A stretch of DNA of 64,000 bases from contig CAMLKG010000023.1 of NCBI GenBank assembly GCA_946480695.1, positions 1 through 64,000 on the forward strand, read 5' to 3'. A model generated the notes under the pieces. That model ran no database searches and was not told where the DNA came from. It saw only the letters and a list, made by a program, of their open reading frames with translations. Shown in pieces: positions 21,201 to 26,036 of the stretch (position 1 is its first letter; each line of letters begins with the position of its first letter). The translations under genes were made by a program, and so were the position numbers. Source of the stretch: an uncultured Cellvibrio sp. (GTDB lineage Bacteria > Pseudomonadota > Gammaproteobacteria > Pseudomonadales > Cellvibrionaceae).

Positions 21201-21831
21201 CAGCGGCGTTACCGGCAACCAGGTTTACCGCACCCAATTTGGCCGAAATCAAACCATCGTTTTGTACCTGTTCACCCACCAAGGTGACTGAGCCTCCGGT
21301 CGCCGCGTTAATAATGCCGTAATTGATTACCTTGCCTTCGGCGCCTTCGATGCTGTCCAGGGCGAACTCGCCATTAATAAAGCTGGTGGGATCTATATTC
21401 AAACCGCTGGCGATCATGCCCCCCACGTTCACCACCGAATCCTTTCCGAACACTATGCCATTAGGGTTTACCAGCATTACCTGGCCGTTGGCATCGATTC
21501 GCCCCAGAATCTCGCTGCCACGGTTGCTTAACACCCGGTTCAATGCAATGGAGGAAGAACTGGGCTGCACAAACTCCACGCGCTCATTGGCCGCTACATC
21601 AAAGCTGCGCCAATCAATGGCCATACGCTCGGTAGCCTGGGTGATAAGGGTTTCCACTCCCGCCTGCTGGATTATGCCCTCGCCCCCAACCACTTCACCG
21701 CCTTCAGGCGCCGCCCATGCCTGCCCTGTGACCATCCATTGGCTGGCCGCCAATACCGCGGCATAAAGCTTAAGGCGGGAAAAAGTACCACTTGGGGAAT
21801 TAACGGAAACCAGGGGGCGAGAGCTACGCAT
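9205..21831 (-). CDS. Giant TpsA exoprotein (filamentous haemagglutinin family) with repeated RTX-like GGxGxD units
   Basis: A 4208-residue secreted protein. Residues 1-41 are a long signal peptide ending QAWAAPEGGE. The TPS secretion domain follows (about 42-280), with SIALNRVLSNRGSEILGRID and the diagnostic NPNGI at about residue 120. Residues 280-1350 are beta-helix-forming repeats rich in G, N, T and S. From about 1350 to 3500 there are many GGxGxDxFN-type units spaced by NTWxI and DGTVAGIEFxNF segments. The rest is again beta-helical, and the C-terminus is non-repetitive and acidic (PADQRFDDEDDEF). I see no VENN-type pretoxin motif and no C-terminal toxin, so this looks like a surface adhesin or matrix protein rather than CdiA. 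AGGAA lies seven bases before the ATG. It is followed 30 bases later by tpsB. Confidence 0.93.
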   Translation of the reverse strand: MRSSRPLVSVNSPSGTFSRLKLYAAVLAASQWMVTGQAWAAPEGGEVVGGEGIIQQAGVETLITQATERMAIDWRSFDVAANERVEFVQPSSSSIALNRVLSNRGSEILGRIDANGQVMLVNPNGIVFGKDSVVNVGGMIASGLNIDPTSFINGEFALDSIEGAEGKVINYGIINAATGGSVTLVGEQVQNDGLISAKLGAVNLVAGNAAVLTFDPSGMVGVRVTEAVVQDELGVDAAVINNGSINADGGRVLLSASVSEDVFTNAVNNAGMNKASSVVVHEDGSFTLGAGADVINTGDISTSVTQGDAGQVVMLGENITHSGKVIADTGSGTGGSIELHSANTTSLTADSVVSAQASAQGEGGDIKVLGNKVGLFDKAEVNASGANGGGQVLVGGDKTGQNQQVRNADFIYLGKETHVKTDALAKGDGGKLITFASDSARIHGNLSARGGSQGGDGGFIETSGLKGFEILNTPDMGAAAGEGGTWLIDPYNITIKTMDEGDDGFPLNSSPFISTSNSDLSITSLTNALVNGDVIVQTGDGGNAADGRIRLVNPLSYTGTNERTLTLRAHNGIEIAQGFNSTSQPLNLNLIADFDNNGTGNIDIDASYTFNTRGGDITATGVGFNLIDPTPSDNNNAELGIETNGGNITLNMTGAIDLQANTVTANGNFNATGTSFYAHNAGSTVIDTGTGNLTIKANSTAHLGNITTNNLTINADGNLADAPLQAGNVAVTQEAGTALTVSGTSTFNTHIANTDNDNTGGNVVLANSGNTFTGNLVFTRTGSVNIRDSNAVNLGASNIDGNFTLVAGGNITQSASVTVKNTTTITAGNFDVVLNNAANKFNTVNFTGAIKSLNLLDSEGGLSVGNITTQVNNQNGGNIVITNTAAGGALTLGTLTTAGGSVADGQAGRDGGDVTLNAQGAITVGTINTSGSSGNDNNSSGSGYNGGYGGEVSITSTSTATLGRITTDGGNGDADGTQSDDDATGGDAGSITVTATEIELTDSLFARGGRLDDPVAPSDKNNGSGGTIDLAGNVKINNSANPVRIDTTLVDTLTSDSIVKNAIPADLTINGNIIGETAYADALTINVAQFNFTGTIGSETTALGDLSITATNAVGVAGKDIFAKSLNINSNGFTAGNISTYRAGQAAGNVVINSTGAINLGSIDAHGDAGAQNGGAVTLTGTSVNLGSINTSGDIGGPISIEANNSTTSKSITVSGDLNAQSTLGQGAIQLTLANTTTTGAINLNSTSFFSSNITLQGLGGTDTLKGPNTDNTWTFAAGNIGKITNTGNGSSKEVNFEGFENLTGGSLADTFNLTQNRSGNVNGGSGADIFNIDVASLVAEVNGNDGDDSFNIVPTSGVITATLNGGDGTDTIIGANRENQWSLGGTESLNGTIGFSAIENITGNSGKDIFTFNGSRTVTGNMDAAGGTEDTISVLAGATIDYRGTGFSLFDVANAEVLSSQGGGTLTVRSDVGDTIDWQFITSGNSVTDGSNLVKVSGFTSYTGDSGSDIFTVEDHITFTGLINGGAGDDTFNLVNATNPYSIVIGNSYQAGSSATLIGINNINANNLADTSLGLISGDNTWSITGQHQGTVSNTSIGTINFSGVAKISGGSGSDSVTTLDNDTNWSVVGENSGNIALTSSPLDFWISFSEIENLIGSSANDTFSFSNGASVVSAQGNDGHDIADLSNIAGPITITIGNATAFGFSGVERLVGNASGDFTLATSAAGNTWHIQHDGVIDGTVAGVEFVNFANLQGGTGADIFNLDTDFAGTIRGGDGADTFNIRAAITGALQGENGADTFVFFDTGSINTVAGGSADAGGDTARDVIDLRELTTGTTVTLTGTTLYNVGNIERVIADDTKNFILAASAGTNTWNIANNGVIDGSVAGIEFTGFNNLRGGSGADIFNFSTDFAGTIDGSDGNDTFNITTAITSNLRGGLGIDTFNLNANATGDIEGGSGNDVFNIRAAVSGNLQGNTGADTFVFYDTGSINTAGGGVADAGTGTDKDVVDLQNITTDKTIVINGSTFYNVANVERVIANELRNFTLAASAATNSWHIYDIDGSAGNVSEGVNDGTVAGIEFINFRTLRGGSGTDTFDLDTNFSGTIHGLDGDDVFNIKTALTGNLQGGNGADTFVFFNAGSVAASNAGTDTEKDVVDLRNITTDRTVTISGNTIYNLANVERVIANDSRTFTLATTAATNTWTVYDFSDLDPLVDGINDGTVANIEFINFERLQGGTGTDTFNLETDFTGTIEGLNGNDIFNIKTAVTGTLLGGADADTFVFFDSGDIDTVNGGSADGGTGAAKDLIDLRQLTAGTTVTLANSTLHNVAGIEQIIADGSKDFTLAATSGTNTWNISDFDGGSASLADGVNDGTVAGIEFINFNTLKGGSGTDNFIFIGTSGSVESIDGGTGVNSVVGRNTPNTWTVAAAGGKNNLSVTDGNTYLSSFTNIQNLRGGTGTDIFIINGTIGELYGNGGDDRFIFSGANNAGSASLIDGGAGADQIAGRNANNIWSITGTDAGNVSVTSGVPYITHFRDIQTLIGGNLADVFQINANITGGIQAGNGNNIFEVNTNIGHLQGGDDNDEFIFGVSGRANSVNGGGGTNSLYGRDANNLWEITSSNAGNIKAITADDLYVTNFYNIQALHGGKEADQFTINAAAVSIYGNDGNDVFSFAESNNGTANLIDGGLGSNSLRGRNQATRWTMTGANSGSVSNTAPNIYVSSFVNINTLVGSSDADTLAGVDQSNSWLVTDDNEGELYATATPAEKIIFQGMENLLGNQSVDLFVFTANGNITGLIDGGTSATKDVVKDALDLSALTGNLMVALGNQQTAALNVVNVEDIIASTNNQNNHVLIGANDTAYRWKITGENQGIVETAVNPLLETSVNFTNFGDIRGGSNSDRFDVQGTITKSIDGGNGIDLVDYSQRKENFTIEIGGSGGLGDTGINGIEGVVGNSDSGNGYTSTIKVNSGDNIWEIGAASNFGDGNNDGSITINNNKISFENFTNLIGGSGRDTFNYIENGQWIGNISGGGGTNIINASLSLKNQQFGVFGTALSTGTNLSGINEVIGNADTDSLLVSNARANIWQIDNQANGRLNDTLAFTNIANLQGGVFSDTFNIANLSWLQGVLDGGGGSGVDTVNLMAMDRALQVAVDAQTEADINVLDMEAINANNSFTNTLKGGLNDNEWHVNELNAGIFNNKLNFTGFANLMGNSLTDLVVFDNSAAALTGHIDLGDGQDVLDLSASGRDMTVQLNTSKNNLAAGILSVDNIEDIKGGANQSNRLIGDNYSNTWILDNVDAGRVSATETGTITFSQFKHITGGTGDDLFVFEALGKITGLVDGGTQVERDSVDLSKSNDANVVVTSSGGTGFINVEKYIGNNIDSTFTAADVINNWLLTGTNRGTLNDVIEFENFGVLKGGSRQDNFIINNATISGSIDAGDGDDTFNIQTSAIAGKIMAGAGDDRFTFMIIPDAEGTADIDGGEGVNRLTTEGGEAGYKSSHQPGRLEYVSAATNTYSILYSNVENIFDNVVADTLSIFGTTTADTFRLQTGRYNTNNLATVNYTNKSNLIVNGSADDQVIVDGTVGVESTITFNNLRVLAENTGKIQARSLALVNTGNVGSATARLNTAVNELSLNATNGAIYLEEQDGLVLGNFNVSTTDRVDIKAGGNLSTSGALAYSGNLTLESLRGDIALGSGNSLTGTLNLKAAGDITLDNLQALSLGDLSAQNASLSSGTSIQGLGLFSVAGLATLNAVNDISLLNAGNDINQINIGRADALALFDKNGFTATSVNVTNNANLRSSGGIILGASCSSDCFGINAKNLQVQSDASVTVVKNISAAESIEILSQGMVVNDSITSKQFLLNAANGKLVLNESGNLLGEGGSNIELIANTVEQHSTIVGGGNIAINATGDIVMTDGAVIESLGNNINLNGNNLQLALLKASSGVAVMTAQGAITDGNGTAVNIISNRWQADAISGIGVGLGEGNGADAIETDIGVLSVRNAGKAHLPSSNTSINIANANSLIIEQARNNGHISISNANGDVVLDNTNNDNFNPADLDARTQGGVINTNTGSGGQLFLTIGNGMVRAENKANKQNPDVIADIATFNFQSSFDFGERNRKIIMHVPEIYNQNSRLSFVAWYLGKPKIMNDLSKVPSDSLISGRDQLIQIEGLSEIDPAIFTSLRNYVHDEVAILLPADQRFDDEDDEF
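14650..16750 (-). repeat. Tandem ~450-540 bp repeats inside tpsA encoding RTX-like modules
   Basis: Codons about 1695-2395 of tpsA hold four to five long repeats. Each has the order NTWxI, DGTVAGIEFxNF, GGxGxDxFN, DFxGTI, a second GxDxFNI, GADTFVFF, DLRxLTT, NVxxIERVIAD and FTLAA. At DNA level the same blocks recur at about 14.87, 15.32, 15.77 and 16.31 kb. The GGxGxDxFx units match the consensus of calcium-binding RTX nonapeptides but occur singly, about 20 residues apart, rather than as contiguous arrays. Confidence 0.8.
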
Positions 21832-22290
21832 TTGTCGTTCCTGAACATTGGGTTATACGTGATTTTTAACGGAAGGCCGGATCGCCAGTCGGGCGATTCC
21901 AAAAGGCGCCTAGTTTACCTGCGAGAAGGCGCGCTGGCTGTAGGAAATAAACCATCTGTGGCGTATTTTTGAGCATTTTTTAACTGGATCATATTTTTTA
22001 TCGCATTCAACATCCATGTGGAAAATATGTTTTTGACGCCATTCTTTTGGCACCAGGGCTTTCCGCCCGACGGTAACTTTTTTAATTTTTATAAATAAAA
22101 AAATCTGGGGATAACGCTATGAAGTGAATCTTCCTTTTCAATGTCCCTAGCCAGCATTTTTAACCTGGACAACAATCCCTACTCCAGCAACATATAGCGA
22201 GGGATGCCCCCATTTAATTCTTTTCGTAAGCTTCGCTCAAAACTTGCGGTTTTCAATTCATATTTCTTTTTGCCCTATTTTTTATGGGAT
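21832..22290. promoter_or_regulatory. Intergenic region upstream of tpsA
   Basis: About 460 bases between the tpsA start and the terminator of the toxin island. It must contain the tpsA promoter. It is AT-rich around 21965-22130, but I cannot name -35/-10 boxes with confidence. It holds one copy of a 30-base direct repeat (22243-22272). The short plus-strand ORFs here have no recognisable features and are not called. Confidence 0.5.
22243..22272. repeat. 30-bp perfect direct repeat, copy 1
   Basis: Identical to 22901-22930, beginning CTTGCGGTTTTC and ending TTCTTTTTG. The two copies are 658 bases apart and bracket the 22340-22870 gene and its terminator. This could be a duplication scar of gene acquisition in the immunity array. 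Confidence 0.85.
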
Positions 22291-22326
22291 TCAAAAAAAC
22301 GGCTCGAAAATGGTTTTCTTCGAGCC
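22291..22326 (-). terminator. Intrinsic terminator at the end of the toxin/immunity operon (bidirectional)
   Basis: Perfect 8-bp stem GGCTCGAA (22301-22308) and TTCGAGCC (22319-22326) with a 10-base loop. On the minus strand it is followed by a run of seven T (22294-22300). On the plus strand it is followed by ATTTTTT. It lies 13 bases past the stop of the 176-residue gene and insulates tpsA from the toxin island. Confidence 0.85.
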
Positions 22327-22339
22327 ATTTTTTACTGGG

Positions 22340-22870
22340 TTATGGCTGTTCACCAGGTTGCAAGTATTTCAGTAAAACTTGTTCGTCGATGGGGCCGGTA
22401 ATATTTTCTTTGAAAATTGAGCCGGGGCGCCAAAAATTACTTAGAGTTTTATAGATATTGTCACCCATTTTTTCAGCTTTATTCATATTGTCTGCGTGCG
22501 ATTTCCAATAGGTAGACTCAACTTCATTCCACCAATCCCAGCCGATACCATCCATATCTTTGGAGAGACCGCGAAGATTGCCGGTTGTCGAGCGGATAGT
22601 GGATATTTGTCCTTGTTTGGCATTACCCAATGCGAATATCGCATCCTGCTTCATCCCTCTAAAATTGGGGATTACGCGCTCTTGCCACTGACGAAACTCC
22701 ATCGCATAGCGCTTGGCTAATGCAGCATCCATATTGTATTTCTGTTCAAAGACCGCAAAAGCATCTTCTGCCGCCTGCAATCCTGCAACGTAGTGCTCGG
22801 TAAATTCTTCCATATACTCAATTGAAGAAAAGAGTCTGAGCAATAATTGTTCTTTTAATTCAGGTGTCAT
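22340..22870 (-). CDS. Unknown helical protein at the end of the toxin island
   Basis: A 176-residue protein I do not recognise. It is predicted mostly alpha-helical and soluble, with no signal peptide or membrane segment. The N-terminus (LLLRLFSSIEYMEEFTEHYV) and centre (AKRYAMEFRQWQERVIPNFR) look like amphipathic helices. The C-terminal part is tryptophan-rich (GWDWWNEVESTYW, FWRPGSIFKE). It is the last gene before a strong terminator and lies within a pair of 30-bp direct repeats. By position, downstream of a toxin and two immunity-like genes, it may be an orphan immunity protein or an accessory factor; this is inference. Confidence 0.7.
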   Translation of the reverse strand: MTPELKEQLLLRLFSSIEYMEEFTEHYVAGLQAAEDAFAVFEQKYNMDAALAKRYAMEFRQWQERVIPNFRGMKQDAIFALGNAKQGQISTIRSTTGNLRGLSKDMDGIGWDWWNEVESTYWKSHADNMNKAEKMGDNIYKTLSNFWRPGSIFKENITGPIDEQVLLKYLQPGEQP

Positions 22871-22900
22871 GATCTGGCATCATTGTGCGGAGGTCAGTTG

Positions 22901-22930
22901 CTTGCGGTTTTCAATTCATATTTCTTTTTG
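22901..22930. repeat. 30-bp perfect direct repeat, copy 2
   Basis: Second identical copy of 22243-22272, 30 bases upstream of the 22340-22870 start codon. A short inverted repeat (ACAGGC-N5-GCCTGT, 22949-22965) lies just beyond it. Confidence 0.85.
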
Positions 22931-23022
22931 GAGGAAAACGACGAGATTACAGGCAGCAGGCCTGTCTTCCTACGTAGTCTAGAATGCACTTCAAGATTAA
23001 ATCCTCCAAGCTAAAACCCACC

Positions 23023-23301
23023 TCAATTCAGTAGTAATATTCTGGTCACTTCATCTATCAAGTCTTTCAGAAAAGTCTCATCGGGGCTCGCTAATTCGCG
23101 CGAGGCAAGAATTGCATAAGTAAATTTTGTACCAGAAGCCAATTCTTCAGATGGATTCTTACCCGTTGCTGCATTATCACGGATAAACACCATCTGATTT
23201 TTAATCGAAGCCAATACATTTGCTGATACGTACTGTGGCGCCTGAGTATCTATTGCGATAATAACCTTGTTTGCTGCAGTGCGAAGCGCTTCGTAGTTCA
23301 T
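23023..23301 (-). CDS. Small immunity-like protein, second copy (paralogue of 23412-23702)
   Basis: A 92-residue cytoplasmic, helical protein starting MNYEALRTAANK. I chose the ATG at 23301, with GGAA six bases upstream; the longer frame needs a TTG at 23313. It aligns with the neighbouring 96-residue protein through SIxxQxxFI, AxxGKNPxxxL, GxxFTYxIxxSRExASPxE and LK. The same SIKNQ..FI core and a RE-containing helix also appear in the Tsi6-like protein at 25738. Tandem divergent copies of an immunity gene behind one toxin are a common defence against toxin variants. The immunity role is inferred from position and size. Confidence 0.75.
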   Translation of the reverse strand: MNYEALRTAANKVIIAIDTQAPQYVSANVLASIKNQMVFIRDNAATGKNPSEELASGTKFTYAILASRELASPDETFLKDLIDEVTRILLLN

Positions 23302-23411
23302 ATTACATTCCAAGGTTATTCAAAGAGATAACAGCTTTTTTAGTTACGCTGCTGGCCAATTGCTTCTTTTCAGCTACGATAAGGCATACACGCCGTCAAT
23401 ATACAGGTGCT

Positions 23412-23702
23412 CTATGACTTGTAAGATTCTGGATAAAGCTCTTTATCTACGGCAGTCAAATATTTTTTCAATTCCAGCTCTTCCGGAGACGCGAACTCTC
23501 TTGAAGAAATTATGCCGTAAGTAAAGACCTTTCCCTCTGGTAGCGAGTTGCGAGGATTTTTTCCTTGTTTTGCACAACTGGCAATAAAGTTGAGTTGAGC
23601 CAGTATTGATTGAATAGATGGCTCGTTTATATTTATCACCTTTTGGTTAGTAAATTTATCGATAGCTTGGAGCGCTAACTGTTCAACTTTTAAAAAATTC
23701 AT
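23412..23702 (-). CDS. Immunity-like protein for the 413-residue toxin
   Basis: A 96-residue helical cytoplasmic protein starting three bases after the toxin stop; the stop region ATAGGGGTATAA supplies the ribosome-binding site. This tight coupling is typical of toxin-immunity pairs. Visible motifs: SIQSILAQLNFIASCAKQGK, FTYGIISSREFASPEELELK. It is a clear paralogue of the 92-residue product just downstream and shows a weaker but real resemblance to the Tsi6-like protein next to the other toxin (QLxFI, then a G.x.x.RE helix, then P-E). I infer that it neutralises the adjacent NADase-like toxin. Confidence 0.8.
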   Translation of the reverse strand: MNFLKVEQLALQAIDKFTNQKVININEPSIQSILAQLNFIASCAKQGKNPRNSLPEGKVFTYGIISSREFASPEELELKKYLTAVDKELYPESYKS

Positions 23703-23705
23703 TTT

Positions 23706-24947
23706 TTATACCCCTATAGGATTTATGCTGGAAATCATGCTTTTTGTTTCGTCATTCACTAGCAATTGAATACCGCCACCAGAAGTAGCTATTGGATTCT
23801 CTGGGTTTGTCCAGTTATCAACTACGGGCTTTGCTATTGATTTGAGTCCGCTGCCAGGCACAACAGTAAAACTTTTTAGCGTCCTTGTTTCTCCGCTAAT
23901 TCCAAGCATTTCCGGCGTTTGTGTTGATAATGGATCAAACCAGTTTCCAGGATAGCCATGAGATTTTACATACTGAACCATTTTTTCAGGCGGTGGAAAA
24001 GTAATAACTTCTACAGGCTTCGAAAGGTCAATGCCACCATTTTTTGAACCATCAGGTGCGCCAAGCGCATCTTCGATTTGATCTTGAGTGAATCCATTAT
24101 TTTTTAAGAAATCACGAGCGACTGTTTCCCTAGCTTGAATGTGCAAGCTAGAACTACCTTCGCTTTTTGCTAATGCAATATCTTCCGCTGTAGGCTTTTC
24201 ATAAACAAGCTCGCTATGGCTATTAGCCGATCGAACCACCATCTCAGAGGGAGTCGCATTAAATTTTTCAGAGTTTTTAGCATTATTACTTGTTGAAAAA
24301 TTATTATTCTCCGGCGCCAAAGGCACAGGCCTATCTGCTGCGGTAGCCGGAAGATATTCCGTGGCTTTCTTGGGCGGGGATTTGGGTGGCAGTAGGATTT
24401 TGTAGGCGAGCAGGTCGCCGCTGGCGAGTAATTGCAGTGCGTCGTTAAGCGGGTTGCGCTTTTGATAGCTGTTGTAGAGATTTTCGTAGCTCAAATAGCC
24501 CAGCAATGCCTGTGGGCTGATGCCCAGGTTGTCCAGCAATTGTTGCGCGGCCTCCACACTGCCAATTACTTCGGGAATTAAATCCGTTGCGCAGTGGGGA
24601 TTGGGGCCTTTGATAATCCCTAAACCAACACCTTTCTTGCCTGCCAGGCAATGATTGGCATTGAGTGCCGGCAATTTATAGAGCATTAAATCGCCGCGCA
24701 TTATCGCTGCGGCAACGGCTTGGTATACCTCTCCCGGATGGCTGCTGTGAAAATCGGGCAGATATTGATCGGTACTTCTAAGAAGTTGCACCCAGTGGGC
24801 TGGAGCCAATGGCAGATTGGCAACCAAACGAAAAGTTGAATAGGCGTCGCTGGAGTAGCGCTGCGCTGATGATGAACGCGGTGAACTTGCGCGGCCAGTC
24901 AGCTCATAAGCCTGACCGATAAAATCTTTTATGACGAAATTGACCAC
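23706..24947 (-). CDS. Polymorphic toxin B: novel N-terminal module plus Ntox46/NADase-like C-terminal domain
   Basis: A 413-residue protein with no signal peptide, PAAR, Rhs or VgrG part. It starts at GTG 24945-24947, with AAGGA seven bases upstream. Residues about 35-190 form a module shared with the 380-residue protein at 26037: GDLMLYKLPAL at 85-95, a GP motif near 114, SVEAAQ at 130-135. A linker EYLPATAADRPVP (197-209) is followed by a low-complexity stretch. The toxin domain spans about 270-400: ARETVARDFLKNNGF, GIDLSKPVEV, QY, GYPGNWFD (331-338), MLGI, LKSIA, DNW, GGGIQ (390-394). This pattern fits Ntox46 ('polymorphic toxin type 46'), which I believe is related to NAD(P)-hydrolysing toxins; recognition is from memory. 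It is followed by two immunity-like genes. Confidence 0.85.
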   Translation of the reverse strand: MVNFVIKDFIGQAYELTGRASSPRSSSAQRYSSDAYSTFRLVANLPLAPAHWVQLLRSTDQYLPDFHSSHPGEVYQAVAAAIMRGDLMLYKLPALNANHCLAGKKGVGLGIIKGPNPHCATDLIPEVIGSVEAAQQLLDNLGISPQALLGYLSYENLYNSYQKRNPLNDALQLLASGDLLAYKILLPPKSPPKKATEYLPATAADRPVPLAPENNNFSTSNNAKNSEKFNATPSEMVVRSANSHSELVYEKPTAEDIALAKSEGSSSLHIQARETVARDFLKNNGFTQDQIEDALGAPDGSKNGGIDLSKPVEVITFPPPEKMVQYVKSHGYPGNWFDPLSTQTPEMLGISGETRTLKSFTVVPGSGLKSIAKPVVDNWTNPENPIATSGGGIQLLVNDETKSMISSINPIGV

Positions 24948-25176
24948 AATGGCATCCTTGTTTTTGATTCAGAAAAACGGGTATTCGCAGTGTAAGGACT
25001 TTGTTGCTGTTGTCCACAGTTGGCAGATGTTATACCTGACTCAAAGGGAATCCACGCCTGGAATAGGTGAAAGCCCTCCAGTTACTCGATTGAAACCAAT
25101 TTTTAAGCTTAACGGTAATGTCAAACTTCTACCGCGGAGCCAGACGCAAAACCACGGCACTATGGAAAAATGCAAA

Positions 25177-25503
25177 TCAAAGCCGGCCTTTTTCAAAATC
25201 ATCCGCCAGCGATTTTAAATAATCCATCAAGCCATTCTGAAACAGCCACGGATCAGAAAGCGAAAGCGTTTGTAAATCATCTGCATCCATATGACTCCTA
25301 CGACTGCCGTTGGTAATGGCATAACCGGGATGTGGGCAGCCGGCATTAGCGCTACGCATTACGTGTAGATCTTCCCCTGCGACAATTTCTTCGTAACTGA
25401 TTTTGCTTGCTGGCAAACCACCCTCTTCCGGGGATTTGAAAAACTTAAGGAGCCAATGTTCAGGTTTAGGATTACGCGGATCATATTGCTCAAATAACTG
25501 CAT
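25177..25503 (-). CDS. Unknown 108-residue protein between the two toxin-immunity pairs
   Basis: I do not recognise this protein. It starts MQLFEQYDPRNPKPEHWLLK, is rich in charged and aromatic residues, and has no signal peptide or membrane segment. It ends in a helical segment (DPWLFQNGLMDYLKSLADDF). A small SAQ-rich core (RSANAGCPHPGYAITNGSRR) with two Cys/His is visible but matches no motif I know. Gaps of over 220 bases on both sides suggest loss of neighbouring genes or an independent cassette. An orphan immunity role is possible from position only. Confidence 0.6.
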   Translation of the reverse strand: MQLFEQYDPRNPKPEHWLLKFFKSPEEGGLPASKISYEEIVAGEDLHVMRSANAGCPHPGYAITNGSRRSHMDADDLQTLSLSDPWLFQNGLMDYLKSLADDFEKGRL

Positions 25504-25737
25504 AACATAATTCCTTAAAGTGGCTTCATTGAAATACGTTTGGCACTGCCACTGGCTTCGAGTTGGCCGAGTGTTTGCGGGCTTCTAGTAGGCAAAGATT
25601 TCCATTACTCCGCATTCATTGGGGCAACCTGAAAATATATTTTTAATAGAGCCATCACCCGTGCAATACTAATTTTCTTTTGGCACTACTGCCTCCAGCA
25701 GTTTTTATTTTTAATATTTGGACTATAACTGCCTCAC

Positions 25738-26031
25738 TCAGAAGCAATCAATTCCGTACAGACATTTATATTCATAATCTATTTCACACAATAAATCCGC
25801 AAATTCAGGATATATTGGTTCAATTTCCCGAACAGCTTGTATACCTAAAATCAACCTTTTAACGTTCTCTTTAGCTGCGGTAAATTTAAAGTTCCCTGAA
25901 CAATCAAAATCATTCGCGATGAAGTCCAGCTGATTTTTTATAGAATGAATAATTGGGAAATTTTGGTTTTTTTTGTATATTTCATCTGCGATAATTCTGG
26001 CAGCATTAATTTTGTCGATAAAATTTTTCAT
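25738..26031 (-). CDS. Tsi6-like immunity protein for the 380-residue toxin
   Basis: A 97-residue helical cytoplasmic protein starting five bases after the toxin stop, with AGG inside the stop region as ribosome-binding site. The pattern SIKNQLDFI, then KRLILGIQAVREIE, YPEFADLL, EIDYEY resembles Tsi6, the immunity protein of the Pseudomonas NADase effector Tse6 (QLQYI, LGSIAVKEF, DPELS in my recollection). It is markedly AT-rich (many Ile, Lys and Asn codons) compared with the T6SS genes, as often seen for horizontally moved immunity genes. That its relatives neutralise NADases supports the NADase reading of the toxin next to it. Confidence 0.8.
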   Translation of the reverse strand: MKNFIDKINAARIIADEIYKKNQNFPIIHSIKNQLDFIANDFDCSGNFKFTAAKENVKRLILGIQAVREIEPIYPEFADLLCEIDYEYKCLYGIDCF

Positions 26032-26036
26032 TGCTG

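Noticed and set aside
9205..21831. Contact-dependent inhibition (CdiA) protein
   Set aside because: The TPS domain and NPNGI motif fit, but there is no VENN-type motif, no C-terminal toxin and no small immunity gene after it; tpsB follows directly.
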